Of a stretch of DNA of 64,000 nucleotides, positions 41,111 to 48,686 are shown one piece after another. The position numbers were made by a program, and so were the translations under genes. The stretch covers positions 1 through 64,000 of the forward strand of contig NZ_JNUP01000052.1 in NCBI RefSeq assembly GCF_000758165.1, in the 5' to 3' direction. The DNA is from Spirochaeta lutea. GTDB taxonomy: Bacteria; Spirochaetota; Spirochaetia; DSM-27196; Salinispiraceae. The notes below the pieces were generated by a model. That model did not search any database. It worked only from the letters and a program-made list of their open reading frames with translations, and was not told the origin of the DNA. Position 1 is the stretch's first letter; each line of letters begins with the position of its first letter.

Positions 41111-41183
<73 letters not shown>

Positions 41184-41252
41184 ATAACTTTTGACTGCGG
41201 CGTTCTCTGCACAAGCAGTCATTGCATCCCACGACCCTTACTGAGGGTGGAA

Positions 41253-41334
41253 TGCGAGAGAAGGGACTCGAACCCTTACACCGTTAGGCACTAGATCCTA
41301 AATCTAGCGTGTCTACCAATTCCACCACTCTCGC
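41253..41334 (-). tRNA. tRNA-Leu (anticodon UAG)
   Basis: An 82-nt class II tRNA with acceptor GCGAGAG/CTCTCGC, anticodon loop TTTAGGA, a long variable arm and T arm GTTCGAGTC. The discriminator is A; no CCA is encoded. Confidence 0.96.
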
Positions 41335-41403
41335 AACGGTACTGCGAGATACTACAGATTTTGTTCGGATGAGTCAATCGGATTTACCGATTTTATCACC
41401 CTA

Positions 41404-41476
41404 TGAGCCGTGAAGGGATCGAACCTTCGACCCGCAGATTAAGAGTCTGCTGCTCTACCAGCTGAGCTAACGGCCC
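41404..41476 (-). tRNA. tRNA-Lys (anticodon CUU)
   Basis: A 73-nt cloverleaf with acceptor GGGCCGT paired to ACGGCTC (one G-T pair), anticodon loop CTCTTAA with CTT, and T arm GTTCGATCC. CCA is not encoded. Confidence 0.96.
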
Positions 41477-41570
41477 TGGTACACTATGACGGTGGGAATA
41501 TACCAGCTACCGTCTGTTTTGTAAAGTTTCCCTTTCGCTGTTGGGAATACCACCAACCTGGGGAAAATAA

Positions 41571-41644
41571 CGCGCCCGGCAGGATTCGAACCTGCGACCC
41601 ACGGATTCGAAGTCCGGCACTCTATCCAGCTGAGCTACGGACGC
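41571..41644 (-). tRNA. tRNA-Arg (anticodon UCG)
   Basis: A 74-nt cloverleaf with acceptor GCGTCCG/CGGGCGC (one T-G pair), anticodon loop CTTCGAA with TCG, and T arm GTTCGAATC. The discriminator is G; CCA is not encoded. Confidence 0.95.
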
Positions 41645-41651
41645 GTGTAAG

Positions 41652-41724
41652 GGTGGCTGACGGGACTCGAACCCGCAACAACCAGAACCACAATCTGGGG
41701 CTCTACCATTGAACTACAGCCACC
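41652..41724 (-). tRNA. tRNA-His (anticodon GUG)
   Basis: The cloverleaf has acceptor GTGGCTG/CAGCCAC, anticodon loop TTGTGGT with GTG, discriminator C and an encoded extra 5' G opposite it, the hallmark of tRNA-His. It is the first gene of the five-tRNA cluster. Confidence 0.96.
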
Positions 41725-41740
41725 ACGTCGTAGGTTGCAA

Positions 41741-41769
41741 TATGTATATTATTTCCCGGGTAATGTCAA
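41741..41769 (-). promoter_or_regulatory. promoter of the five-tRNA cluster
   Basis: On the minus strand a perfect TTGACA (41764-41769) is followed by TACATA at 17 bp or TATACA at 15 bp. The -35 box lies inside the last codons of the RarA gene, and transcription would start 10-15 bases before tRNA-His. Confidence 0.75.
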
Positions 41770-44013
41770 GGCAACCAGGCTATAAATACGCTTCCAGGAA
41801 ACCCGTCGACCCTGGAGGTTCTGGGATAGGGTTGAGAGCCGGTGTACCTCCTCCTTGGGAAGAACCGTGGATGCAGCCTCGTAAAAGGGAGAATAGCCTG
41901 GGGTCTGGCCCTCGGGGCTGCCAAACCAGCCGAGGATATCCTGGGAGTTGATCCGCCGGTCTCCGGGTATGGTAAGGGTCTCGGATGCTGCAACCTGCAG
42001 ACCCGCTTCATGGGCAAGGGCACTCAAGGTTTCACCGTCCCACCCCAGGGATGGCATCCCGGATGCATAGAGGATCGATTCCACCTGTTCTACCCGGTGT
42101 ATGGCCTCCTCAGGGGCGTTAATTTGATGCAGTAGACCGGAGAGGCGTTGTGACTCCCGGGGGATTAGTTCTACCAGAATGATTTTTCCCTGGGGTGAAA
42201 GAATCTCCTTCAGCAGGGATAGGCGTTGTACCCCCTGGCTATATCCCTGGTTGGTAAGCAGGAATCCTATCTCTCCCCGGGATAGAATTCCGTCGAAGTG
42301 TAAATCCGGATAGCGGGACCGGAGCATGGCATTAAAATCCCCTGGAAGACCCTGGAAAAGCTCCGGTTGTTGGAGAAGATCGAGATATTGAGCGGCTTGC
42401 TGGGCCTGTTGGGTTGCGTCTTGGCTGGCAAAGCGGGCCCAAACCATACCCTCGGGACAGCGACGGAGTGCTTCCCAGAGGAAGAGCAGGGATTGGCTGC
42501 CGTCAATCAGCAACCGATGGTGGCGGGGCGGTTCGAGCTGGGCGAAAACTGCGTCCCGCAACCCCAGGAGGTGGTCGGGATGAATCTGTTCTGACCGGCG
42601 AATCCATGCCTGGATGCGGGGGTTTTCCGGTGTGTAGGTAAGGTGCTCCGGGGTGCTGTCCCAGATGGCTTCACTTAACTGGATTTCTCGGCGCTGGTGT
42701 ACCTGGCCGGCGATGGAGGCCTCGTACCCCAGTTTTCCCGGTTGGTAAAAAATTCGTCCCTGGAAACCCTTGGGTAGATAGGCTTGGGCGGTCCAATGTT
42801 CTGCATAGGCATGGGGATACTGGTATCCCTGACCGTGTCCGAAGCCGTGTTTATCCCTGCTGGAATCCCGGAGGTGATTGGGAACCTCGGAATCCCGGGG
42901 TTCGTCCTGGGCTGTGAGGGCGTCGAAATACCCCAGGGCGGAGTTGCTTTTGGGGGCCGTGGAGAGGTAGAGGGCTGCCTGGGTAAGGAAGAACTGACCC
43001 TCGGGCATGCCGACCCGTTCAAAGGCACTGGCTGCGGCCTCCACTATGGGCAGCGCCTGGGGGTCGGCAAGACCAATGTCTTCGCTGGCGCTTATGAGCA
43101 TCCGCCGAAAGATGAACCGGGGGCTCTCCCCGGCCTTGATCATTCTGGCCATCCAGAACAGGGCTGCATCGGGATCGGAGCCACGGATGCTCTTTATAAA
43201 GGCGCTAATAATGTCAAAGTGGTAATCGCCTTCTTTGTCATAGAGTACCGCCCGTTCCTGAATACTCTCCTCGGCGGTAGCTAAATCTATGTGTATCGGG
43301 GTATCCTTGGGGGGAGGAAACCGCTCGGGGGTGGTTTCCACTGCCAGTTCCAGGGCGTTCAGCAAGCTTCGGGCATCCCCGGCTGCAGTGTCTACAAGAT
43401 GATCCATAGCGGTTTCATCGATAGTTATGGTATAGTTTCCATATCCCCGGTGGGGATCTTGTATAGCCTGCCAGGCAATTGCTTGAAGATCGATGCGTGT
43501 CAGAGGCTTGAGTTGGAATATCCTGCTCCGGGAAACCAGGGCTCGGTTTACCTCAAAAAACGGGTTTTCTGTGGTGGCGCCGATTAGTATTACGGTGCCG
43601 TTTTCTACCCAGGGCAGCAAGGCATCCTGCTGGCTCTTATTCCATCGGTGCACCTCGTCGACGAAGAGGATGGTTTTTCGGTTGTACAGGCTGTGGCGTT
43701 CCTGGGCATCGGCAATAGCCTGACGCACCTCCTTGACCCCGGACAGGACGGCATTCAGGGATATGAAATGGCTCTTTGTGGTGTTGGCTATGACCCGGGC
43801 CAGGGTCGTTTTTCCGGTTCCCGGCGGTCCGGAGAAAATGAGACTGCTTAGTTGGTCAGCCTGAATGGCCCGACGCAGAAGACGTCCTGGGCCGAGGATA
43901 TGATCCTGGCCTATGTATTCATGGATGGTACGGGGACGCATCCGGGAAGCCAGTGGTTCGTCTTGTGCCTGGTTTACATCTTGATTAAACAGAGGGGTGG
44001 ATTCCTGTCCCAT
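41749..44013 (-). CDS. rarA: RarA (MgsA) recombination ATPase fused to a C-terminal methyltransferase-like domain
   Basis: Residues about 20-450 are a full RarA/MgsA clamp-loader-like AAA+ ATPase, which acts at stalled replication forks. Walker A is [11 protein letters not shown], Walker B FVDEVHRWNK, sensor 1 GATTENP, and the C-terminal tetramer part includes GYQYPHAYAEHW and GYEA. The remaining 300 residues form a second domain. Its strand-loop pattern (LLIDGSQSLLFLWEALRRCP, LSRGEIGFLL, SPQGKIILVELIP) looks like a SAM-dependent methyltransferase that has lost the glycine-rich SAM motif. RarA fusions with an extra C-terminal domain are known, mainly from cyanobacteria. Its function is not established. 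The 3' end overlaps the tRNA promoter. Confidence 0.92.
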   Translation of the reverse strand: MGQESTPLFNQDVNQAQDEPLASRMRPRTIHEYIGQDHILGPGRLLRRAIQADQLSSLIFSGPPGTGKTTLARVIANTTKSHFISLNAVLSGVKEVRQAIADAQERHSLYNRKTILFVDEVHRWNKSQQDALLPWVENGTVILIGATTENPFFEVNRALVSRSRIFQLKPLTRIDLQAIAWQAIQDPHRGYGNYTITIDETAMDHLVDTAAGDARSLLNALELAVETTPERFPPPKDTPIHIDLATAEESIQERAVLYDKEGDYHFDIISAFIKSIRGSDPDAALFWMARMIKAGESPRFIFRRMLISASEDIGLADPQALPIVEAAASAFERVGMPEGQFFLTQAALYLSTAPKSNSALGYFDALTAQDEPRDSEVPNHLRDSSRDKHGFGHGQGYQYPHAYAEHWTAQAYLPKGFQGRIFYQPGKLGYEASIAGQVHQRREIQLSEAIWDSTPEHLTYTPENPRIQAWIRRSEQIHPDHLLGLRDAVFAQLEPPRHHRLLIDGSQSLLFLWEALRRCPEGMVWARFASQDATQQAQQAAQYLDLLQQPELFQGLPGDFNAMLRSRYPDLHFDGILSRGEIGFLLTNQGYSQGVQRLSLLKEILSPQGKIILVELIPRESQRLSGLLHQINAPEEAIHRVEQVESILYASGMPSLGWDGETLSALAHEAGLQVAASETLTIPGDRRINSQDILGWFGSPEGQTPGYSPFYEAASTVLPKEEVHRLSTLSQNLQGRRVSWKRIYSLVALTLPGK

Positions 44014-44048
44014 TTCCGCACTATACCATAAGATTGGAAGGTAATACC

Positions 44049-46397
44049 ATGTTCAGCCTGCGACAATACATCACATCACCGGGATACACGGGTATTCGGA
44101 CAATCCGCTGGGGGGTGGGGCTCCTGGTGGCGGTGTGGTTGCTACACCCGCAGATTCTTTCCGGCCAGGCTGTTCAACCAGAATTGTGGATTCCTCGGGA
44201 AATTCTGGCATCCGAGGGGCCGGTCAGAAGCGGGCAGTCCAGTCTGGCCATGCTTCGTCAGAAGCATAGCCAGGACTTATTGGTTTTTTGGGCTATGGAG
44301 CCCAAGGAGTTTTTTACCAAGAAAGCGGCGTTCATGGCATCCCTCCAGGATTACCAACATGCGGTAGACGGCATCCTGAAGAGCCTGGTGTCAATTCAGC
44401 CGGGAACTGCCCCCGGGGGGGGAGACGGTCAGGAAACGCGGATTGGGTTCTGGCAGTGGCTGTACGGGAGGGATGTGCTGCCGGATTGGGTAGCCTCCGC
44501 AGTCGACGCTCAACTGCCCTTGAAGAGCCCTACTGAACCGACAAGTCGGTCGGATACCGCTGGCGCGGGGGAAGGTGAATCGGGAGGGATTCCGGGTACT
44601 CTCAAAGGGTTTCCACCCCGGATTGAAGGGGCTTTCCCCTCGGGGGGTGATGAAGATGCCCAAAACCTGTTCCGTGCGGCGGCAACCTGGGTTAACCACC
44701 TTGGGGAGTCGGGAGATGTGCTGCTCCAGGCTGGATTCGCCATTGCCGAGGGTTTCGCTCTTAGTGCCGGTTCCTCCCGTGGGTCGGGTAGAGAAGGGGC
44801 GGAGGGTGATGGTGTTTCCCAGGAATCCGTCCCGGCGTTATCTTCCCGGGACTTTCAGAATATCATGGTACAGGCGGGACAGGTTATAACCCGGTGGGGG
44901 TATCCCCGGGGTGGAATTCTCCAATGGTACTATGCATTACCGCTCATTAAGGCATTGGAATCACCCTATACTAAAATCCTCCGATGGCATCCATCCTGGA
45001 AGGCTGTGAGGCTGTACCATTGGATGCTAAAGACTGTGGATCTGCTCTCCCAGGAGGCTGAGGCTTCCTTGCGGCACGGGTTATCCCAGGGGCTGCTCGA
45101 CATGGGGGGCGGCTGGTCGGATGCGTGGAATCCCATGATTTCCCTTACCGAGGGAGATTGGGAGCTGCTCAAGCGGGACCAGCAGGATAAGTACAACGGT
45201 CTGGTTCGCCGGGGGGGCAGGATCGGTGCAGAAACCCAGCTGCATTGGCGTGTTATTCCGGGACTGTTTACCCGGTACACCTTGTTATCCCTTTCTGCCC
45301 AGGAGCAGCCTGCCGGGTTTTTACGATCCAGGGATGGTATAATCCTGGAACCTGGACGGAGGCAGCTTCTGCTTGCTGCGGATGAGGAGGGGTACCTTAC
45401 CTGGTCTACCTACATGGAGGAAGTGCTTGGGGAAGCCGGATTGGAGGATGTTCTCGGTCCTGGGGTGGATTCTCGGATTTCCACCCTGCGTTGGCTCAGG
45501 GACCTGGCGGAACAGGGTGGACGGTATCTCGCCGGTAGTGCCGAAGAGCAGTTATCCTTCTTGCTGAAATTTAATAACCTTTGTTTTCCCGGTCAGGAGA
45601 CCCTGTACATCTCCGAGGTTGCCAATACGGCTGCACAAACCGGTATATTCCTGTCTTTGGAGGCGGCGGCGCACCTATCTCGGGAGCTGGGGATTGAGGG
45701 ATTTGCACACCTGGACGCCGCAGACCTGGATGCCGCGGACCCGGACGCCGCGGATCATCCCGGCGGACCCGGTTTGACGGATGACCAAGGCGAGACAGCA
45801 AGCCATGCCCCCCCGGCAAGGGACGGGTGGGGTACCATCCGAGGCGACGAGGCCGGTGATGGGAAGCCGTCTCGGGGGACCAACCCTGGATTCCCGGGAA
45901 GCGGTACGGTTCCGGGGGGTCTCAGGACCGGTCCAACGACGGACCCGGCCGCATCCTCCGACGGGGCAGGTGTTCAGGCTAGGGGTATGACTGAGCCGCG
46001 GTTTGCTGCTCTGTGGGTACAGTTCGGGCCCCTGCTTCTTCAGCGTACCGAGGGGGGCGACCAGATTAACCTCCTGGACCGCTTGCTCATGGGGATACGC
46101 GCCGGGGTCCGGCAGATTTTGTCCGACGCTCGGCCGGAAGATCCCCTGGTTGTTGCACGATTGAGGGTAAGCGACTGGATTTTGGAGCAGGCCAGGTGGT
46201 ATGTCATTTCGCCCCAGCAGGCAGTGACGGCACTCGCCATGATTTGGGAATCTCCCGGGAGCGTTCCGGCGGTTCTTGAGAGCTTGCATCTGGCTACCTG
46301 GGGGGCGGAAGCGGGTTCTTGGCCTCCCGAGGCCTTTGCCCAGGATTTTTGGAGCTGGAAGGCTCTTCGTTCCCGGAAATCGGGAGATGGAATGTGA
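44049..46397 (+). CDS. large exported protein of unknown function
   Basis: The start is ATG 44049 behind GGAAGGT; the upstream ATG at 44034 is possible too. The 782-residue product has an N-terminal signal peptide (hydrophobic core about residues 24-36, likely cut after LSGQA). The body is rich in Trp, Gly and helices and matches no family I know. Low-complexity parts lie at about 155-205 (Ser/Thr/Gly) and 555-650 (Asp/Ala repeats, then Gly/Pro/Thr-rich), which look like flexible linkers between globular regions. Codon third positions are strongly GC. It overlaps or abuts the propeller lipoprotein gene, which suggests that the two products act together in the periplasm or at the surface. Confidence 0.7.
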   Translation: MFSLRQYITSPGYTGIRTIRWGVGLLVAVWLLHPQILSGQAVQPELWIPREILASEGPVRSGQSSLAMLRQKHSQDLLVFWAMEPKEFFTKKAAFMASLQDYQHAVDGILKSLVSIQPGTAPGGGDGQETRIGFWQWLYGRDVLPDWVASAVDAQLPLKSPTEPTSRSDTAGAGEGESGGIPGTLKGFPPRIEGAFPSGGDEDAQNLFRAAATWVNHLGESGDVLLQAGFAIAEGFALSAGSSRGSGREGAEGDGVSQESVPALSSRDFQNIMVQAGQVITRWGYPRGGILQWYYALPLIKALESPYTKILRWHPSWKAVRLYHWMLKTVDLLSQEAEASLRHGLSQGLLDMGGGWSDAWNPMISLTEGDWELLKRDQQDKYNGLVRRGGRIGAETQLHWRVIPGLFTRYTLLSLSAQEQPAGFLRSRDGIILEPGRRQLLLAADEEGYLTWSTYMEEVLGEAGLEDVLGPGVDSRISTLRWLRDLAEQGGRYLAGSAEEQLSFLLKFNNLCFPGQETLYISEVANTAAQTGIFLSLEAAAHLSRELGIEGFAHLDAADLDAADPDAADHPGGPGLTDDQGETASHAPPARDGWGTIRGDEAGDGKPSRGTNPGFPGSGTVPGGLRTGPTTDPAASSDGAGVQARGMTEPRFAALWVQFGPLLLQRTEGGDQINLLDRLLMGIRAGVRQILSDARPEDPLVVARLRVSDWILEQARWYVISPQQAVTALAMIWESPGSVPAVLESLHLATWGAEAGSWPPEAFAQDFWSWKALRSRKSGDGM
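45711..45755 (+). repeat. 15-bp in-frame tandem repeat
   Basis: Three units of CTGGACGCCGCAGAC (with one to three changes) encode LDAAD, LDAAD and PDAAD within the linker of the large exported protein. Confidence 0.85.
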
Positions 46398-46411
46398 TGA
46401 AGGAGGTTTCG

Positions 46412-48370
46412 GTGGGGAAACAGGTCTGGATAGTGTTAGTAGCAATGACCCTGGGGTTATCGGGCTGTGGCGGAGAGCGGGGTGATACCCCCGAGGTTTC
46501 CGATCCCAGCCAGGAGGCTCCCCGGGAAGTGGTATCCGAGGAAGGTGGAATTCCCGAACCTGAGCCCCTGGTATACACCGACTACCCTCCCATCGGGATA
46601 TCCCTATCCTCTCAAAATTCGGGATCATCCGAGGCAACTCGGTACCTCTCCTTTCCCCCGCCGCCGGTTTTACCGGAAATTCTGGATCCTGCCGATGTGT
46701 TGACGACGGAATCCAGTCTGGAATTTCCGGGAGCCGCCGCCCCGATTGAAGACCTATCCTTCGCGGTACCCGCGGGGCCCGGACTTTTGGTGTTATCCGG
46801 ACCGGTGATACGGGGGTATGCGGTATCTGGGGATGAGCTTGCCCAGGGCCTCGCCGAGGGCGGCGGGGACCGGTTTTGGGCCGGATTAAACCTCCGCTGG
46901 ACAGCAGTCCTTGATGGACCGGTATTTCCCGAATTAGTGGTTTCCCGGGGGAAGACACTCTACCTCGGTGTTGCCGGATTCGGTGTCGTGGCCCTAGACA
47001 GTTCAGCGGGTTCGGTCCTCTGGGCCTATGGAAGTTCCGAGGTCGGTCTCTCCGGGTTCATTCTGCTCGATGGGATTATCTACATCCGGGAGGGCACCGA
47101 CTTGGTAGGAATATCCGCAGCCCGGGGCCGGGAGGTGCTGCGTAGTCCGGGGCTTCCCGAGGGAGGCGGCCGGATGACCCTGTGGGATGAGCGGATTCTC
47201 TCCCTGGAGGGGGAGGATGGAATTCGTATTCTGGCGCTCTCCCGGGGGTATTCGGCCGATGGTGTGTTGGAGTCGGTGAAATTGTCTCCCCTGAAGCTCG
47301 GACCCGTCCAGGCTCTCTGGCAGCTGGAGGGTAGGGGAATTCTTGCAGCGGTTAGCAAGGATCAGGATCTGACCATGTACCTGCTGCACCCCCTCCCGGA
47401 GCCGTCCCCAGGGGCAGATTCGTCTACCGGGGGAGATTCGTCTACCGGGGCAGATTCGTCTACCGGGGCAGATTCGTCTACCGGGCCGGCCCAAGGAAGT
47501 ACCAACCGGACACCCCGGGCCGAGGTGTTGTGGCAGAAGAGTATCGCCCCGGAGCCGGGGTTGCAGGTGGTTGCCTTTGCCCATATAGCGGCTTCCCGAC
47601 CCCGGGAGAATACCCCCCGTGAGTATTCACCACGGAGCAGTACGGTCTGGCCCGGATTGGTTCTGGGTTTTTCTCAGGGTGATTCTACTGCCGGGGAGGA
47701 CAGCGGGGTGGTAGTTCTGCACAGTATGGCCGGAGCGTCCCTAGCCGAATTCCCCGGAGCAACCCTCGTTGAAGATTTGATTGCCTCACCCGACGGGCTG
47801 CTGGGTCTGCAGGATTCACGCACCTTGGTGCGCCTTGTCCTACCCTCGGAAAACTTGGGGGTCTCCGCACGTCTCACCACCGAGCCCTTGCAGAATGAAG
47901 TAACGGCCCCTGCTCAGGTGTTTGGAACCCAGGGCCTGGGAATCTCCCAAAAAACGGCCCTGGCTGTTTTGCCCTTGCTCGCCGCCCCTTCCCCAAATCT
48001 GGGTACGGCAGACCGGGGAACCGCCCCTAGGGCGGATCATATTTTCGGATTGCCGGAGGATGGGATCGCGGAGGGGATCCGCTACGATTTTCCTGTTGCT
48101 GATCTGCCGGTGACTCGGCCGATAAGCATTTCCACTCCCGGTGTGTATCGGTTTGAATTGCCCGCCCATAACCAGGCCCCACTGCGTATTCTCATTGCCG
48201 AGGAGGACGGAGCAGTGCAAGCCGACAATCTTAACAAGGTGTCCCTGGACGACCGGCTGCAGATTTCAGCAAGCCCGGACCGGCCCCTCACCCTTACCCT
48301 GGAATGGAGCGGCAGCGCGGAGCGTCAGGGCTATGCGGTGGGATCACTCCAGATGCGGCGCATCCGGTAG
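46412..48370 (+). CDS. PQQ-like beta-propeller lipoprotein
   Basis: GTG 46412 is preferred because AAGGAGG (46400-46406) precedes it by 5 bp; the ATG at 46397, overlapping the previous stop, would add five residues. The 652-residue product has a signal peptide with lipobox LSGC and a long Pro/Ser/Glu-rich linker (about 25-110). Propeller blades follow: LVLSGPVIRGYAVSG, LYLGVAGFGVVALDSSAGSV then LWAYG, IIYIREGTDLVGISAARG and VVVLHSMAGA. A C-terminal sheet domain (about 540-650) follows. A four-fold repeat (GADSST type) interrupts the propeller near residue 335-358. No enzyme motif is seen. It pairs with the large exported protein encoded just upstream. Confidence 0.75.
   Translation: MGKQVWIVLVAMTLGLSGCGGERGDTPEVSDPSQEAPREVVSEEGGIPEPEPLVYTDYPPIGISLSSQNSGSSEATRYLSFPPPPVLPEILDPADVLTTESSLEFPGAAAPIEDLSFAVPAGPGLLVLSGPVIRGYAVSGDELAQGLAEGGGDRFWAGLNLRWTAVLDGPVFPELVVSRGKTLYLGVAGFGVVALDSSAGSVLWAYGSSEVGLSGFILLDGIIYIREGTDLVGISAARGREVLRSPGLPEGGGRMTLWDERILSLEGEDGIRILALSRGYSADGVLESVKLSPLKLGPVQALWQLEGRGILAAVSKDQDLTMYLLHPLPEPSPGADSSTGGDSSTGADSSTGADSSTGPAQGSTNRTPRAEVLWQKSIAPEPGLQVVAFAHIAASRPRENTPREYSPRSSTVWPGLVLGFSQGDSTAGEDSGVVVLHSMAGASLAEFPGATLVEDLIASPDGLLGLQDSRTLVRLVLPSENLGVSARLTTEPLQNEVTAPAQVFGTQGLGISQKTALAVLPLLAAPSPNLGTADRGTAPRADHIFGLPEDGIAEGIRYDFPVADLPVTRPISISTPGVYRFELPAHNQAPLRILIAEEDGAVQADNLNKVSLDDRLQISASPDRPLTLTLEWSGSAERQGYAVGSLQMRRIR
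47414..47485 (+). repeat. 18-bp in-frame tandem repeat
   Basis: Four consecutive units of GCAGATTCGTCTACCGGG, nearly identical, encode ADSSTG or GDSSTG. The near-perfect copies suggest recent expansion. Confidence 0.93.
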
Positions 48371-48454
48371 TCATCTGTGGATGGTTCATTTAAAACGCTG
48401 GTTTGTACGGACCCTGGGCGGAGTCTCTCAAAGCCAATCACTGAAATGATGTAG

Positions 48455-48559
48455 TAGTGCGCAAAAGGTTGTACACTACACCAGGTATAGTGGCCTATTC
48501 CGGGGACCAACCCGGGGATAGTGTCGCCAGGGTGAAAAGTTACAACCTTTTGCGCACTA
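48455..48559 (+). repeat. 105-bp palindromic intergenic element, copy D (type copy)
   Basis: This is the cleanest member of the family. It begins TAGTGCGCAAAAGGTTGTA and ends with the exact 19-bp reverse complement TACAACCTTTTGCGCACTA. Inside, ACACTACACCAGGTATAG and a CCGGGGACCAACCCGGGG hairpin top make most of the element self-complementary. The terminal TA on each side could be a duplicated TA target, leaving a 101-bp core, as in mariner/IS630-type MITEs. It carries no gene. It lies 84 bp behind the propeller lipoprotein stop. Confidence 0.92.
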
Positions 48560-48572
48560 AAAAATGATTTGA

Positions 48573-48677
48573 TAGTGCATAAAAGGTTGTAAACTACCCC
48601 GGATAGAGCAGGACTGCCTGGGCTTAGGCACCAGGGACAGCGCCGCCGCCGTGCAGGGGTTTAATCCCATGGGCACA
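48573..48677 (+). repeat. 105-bp element, copy E (right end eroded)
   Basis: The left end TAGTGCATAAAAGGTTGTA is well kept and follows copy D by 13 bp. The inner part GGATAGAGCAGGACTGCCTG and CCAGGGACAGCGCCGC matches copy A (minus strand) better than copy D, so at least two subfamilies exist. The right terminal repeat is only loosely recognisable near 48660-48680. The whole 48371-48686 gap is taken up by copies D and E. Confidence 0.75.
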
Positions 48678-48686
48678 TTACCGGGG

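Noticed and set aside
45675-46958. A 427-codon minus-strand frame over the exported protein and propeller genes
   Set aside because: Very rich in Pro and Arg, as expected for the complement of GC-rich coding DNA; it spans two sense genes that have signal peptides and start sites.
48455-48677. The palindromic elements as a CRISPR array
   Set aside because: Only two copies are adjacent, copies are scattered over the window in both directions, and there are no regular spacers or cas genes.
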